This document shows, one piece after another, positions 63,380-64,000 of a DNA stretch of 64,000 nucleotides. Below the pieces are notes generated by a model that saw nothing but the letters and a program-made list of their open reading frames with translations, did no database searches and was not told where the DNA came from. Each line of letters begins with the position of its first letter. Position 1 is the stretch's first letter. Source of the DNA: Balneolaceae bacterium (lineage in GTDB: Bacteria; Bacteroidota; Rhodothermia; Balneolales; Balneolaceae); NCBI GenBank assembly GCA_020832285.1, contig JAFIFB010000075.1, positions 1-64,000 on the forward strand, written 5' to 3'. The translations under genes and the position numbers were made by a program.

Positions 63380-63817
63380 ATGCAGGACGCAGCTCGTTTT
63401 TTTGCCTATACAACCTGGGCACTGATGATATCACTCGGGATCATTATTTTTACACACCAGTTTTTCCCCTTTATGGATGAGTCGATTTGGCTGGCTTTGA
63501 TTATCGTTGCCGCTTTTGGTTTTCTTTATTTCAACCTTATATATGCGGTTATTAAACGATTTATCAAAAAAGTGCCTGCACCAACCAGTATGCATATTGC
63601 CCTGGCTGGAATTATACTTAGTCCTCCCTGTGTGTGGATTGTCGTTATAAACGATACTTTTTCTCAAAACGAACTATTATTGCTGCTGATACTGATCCCC
63701 GCTGCTGTTCTTGGAACCATCTACGGAAATCAGGCCGGAATCAAAGCGAGATTTGAATACGTTCAGAAACTGAAAGAGTATCAAAAGCAGGCGGAGGAAA
63801 AAAGGCAAAATTCCTGA
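63380..63817 (+). CDS. Membrane protein of unknown function
   Basis: 145 aa with four membrane segments (about 9-27, 36-58, 72-90, 100-117) and a basic cytoplasmic tail with coiled-coil character (FEYVQKLKEYQKQAEEKRQ). Topology is like small AtpI-type or DUF-type integral proteins, but no signature identifies it. Monocistronic. Confidence 0.65.
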   Translation: MQDAARFFAYTTWALMISLGIIIFTHQFFPFMDESIWLALIIVAAFGFLYFNLIYAVIKRFIKKVPAPTSMHIALAGIILSPPCVWIVVINDTFSQNELLLLLILIPAAVLGTIYGNQAGIKARFEYVQKLKEYQKQAEEKRQNS

Positions 63818-63850
63818 TTCTTTCACTATAACGCTCTTTTTATTTCTTAT

Positions 63851-64000
63851 TTATACCACTACCGGTTTCAGGAATTCTGCTTCTTCAATCTTCAGTTTTT
63901 TCCCTGTCACTTTTTCGAAAAGCAGGTTTTTTCGCATCGCACCCCATATTTCGAGCTGAGGATCGGCCTCTGTATTAATTTTGATTGTTACCGTTTTACC
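63851..64000 (-). CDS. C-terminal end of an unidentified protein (partial)
   Basis: The minus-strand frame is open from the window edge to a TAA at 63851, reading TVTIKINTEADPQLEIWGAM...FEKVTGKKLKIEEAEFL. Natural composition and codon use match the backbone. Its start lies beyond the window. Family not recognised. Confidence 0.55.
   Translation of the reverse strand, partial: GKTVTIKINTEADPQLEIWGAMRKNLLFEKVTGKKLKIEEAEFLKPVVV

Overview
The window looks like a chromosome segment of a Balneolaceae-type bacterium (Balneolota/Bacteroidota group). This is inferred from gene content: a PorX-type regulator of type IX secretion, a large LptD-like outer-membrane protein, several lipoproteins, few Shine-Dalgarno-like sites, and moderate GC in the backbone. 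A roughly 48.5 kb AT-rich genomic island is inserted in it. The island is bounded by a perfect 51-bp direct repeat, 1-51 and 48519-48569, which is the 5' half of a tRNA-Arg(TCG) gene up to and including the anticodon arm. A P4-type integrase sits just inside the left end. Two near-identical 20-bp tandem motifs, 136-155 and 48392-48411, lie just inside the two ends and look like integrase arm sites.

Layout of the island. 0.2-5.5 kb is the mobility and maintenance end: integrase, a 58-residue AlpA-like regulator, a replication-initiator-like protein, and an AAA+ ATPase followed by two tandem paralogous small genes. 5.6-25.5 kb is an AT-rich accessory zone of secreted or lipid-anchored proteins (InlB-type repeats, YwqK/MORN repeats, DUF6150 repeats), defence-like or effector-like genes (DUF2971, a frameshifted SEFIR gene, a PGN_0703-type endonuclease), a ComEC-like metallo-beta-lactamase with its DUF3006 partner, pseudogenes, and two IS66-type remnants. 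A dispersed repeat unit (promoter, structured leader, 60-aa gene) occurs three times here.

26.1-45.2 kb is a type 1 BREX anti-phage operon, brxA-brxB-brxC-pglX-pglZ-brxL, with all six core genes intact. It carries non-core passengers: a TPR plus HExxH metalloprotease-like gene directly before brxA, an AbiEi/AbiEii type IV toxin-antitoxin pair between brxC and pglX, an AlbA_2/GHKL ATPase between pglX and pglZ, and an Mrr-type nuclease after brxL. Next to it, a divergent pair encodes a cN-I-type 5'-nucleotidase and a dTMP-kinase-like protein with a Cys-rich tail. One unknown gene follows before the right end.

From 48.6 kb on is ordinary backbone: tRNA-Arg(ACG), two alpha/beta hydrolases, an NYN/LOTUS protein, porX-tsaE, a ComEA-like protein, a flippase, HIT and aroQ, tRNA-Lys, an FtsB/DivIC-like protein, a ROK kinase, an LptD-like protein and a membrane protein. 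The most notable points are the metalloprotease-linked composite BREX locus, the three-copy unit with its promoter motif shared with the backbone comEA-like gene, and the island's use of the 5' rather than the 3' half of its target tRNA.
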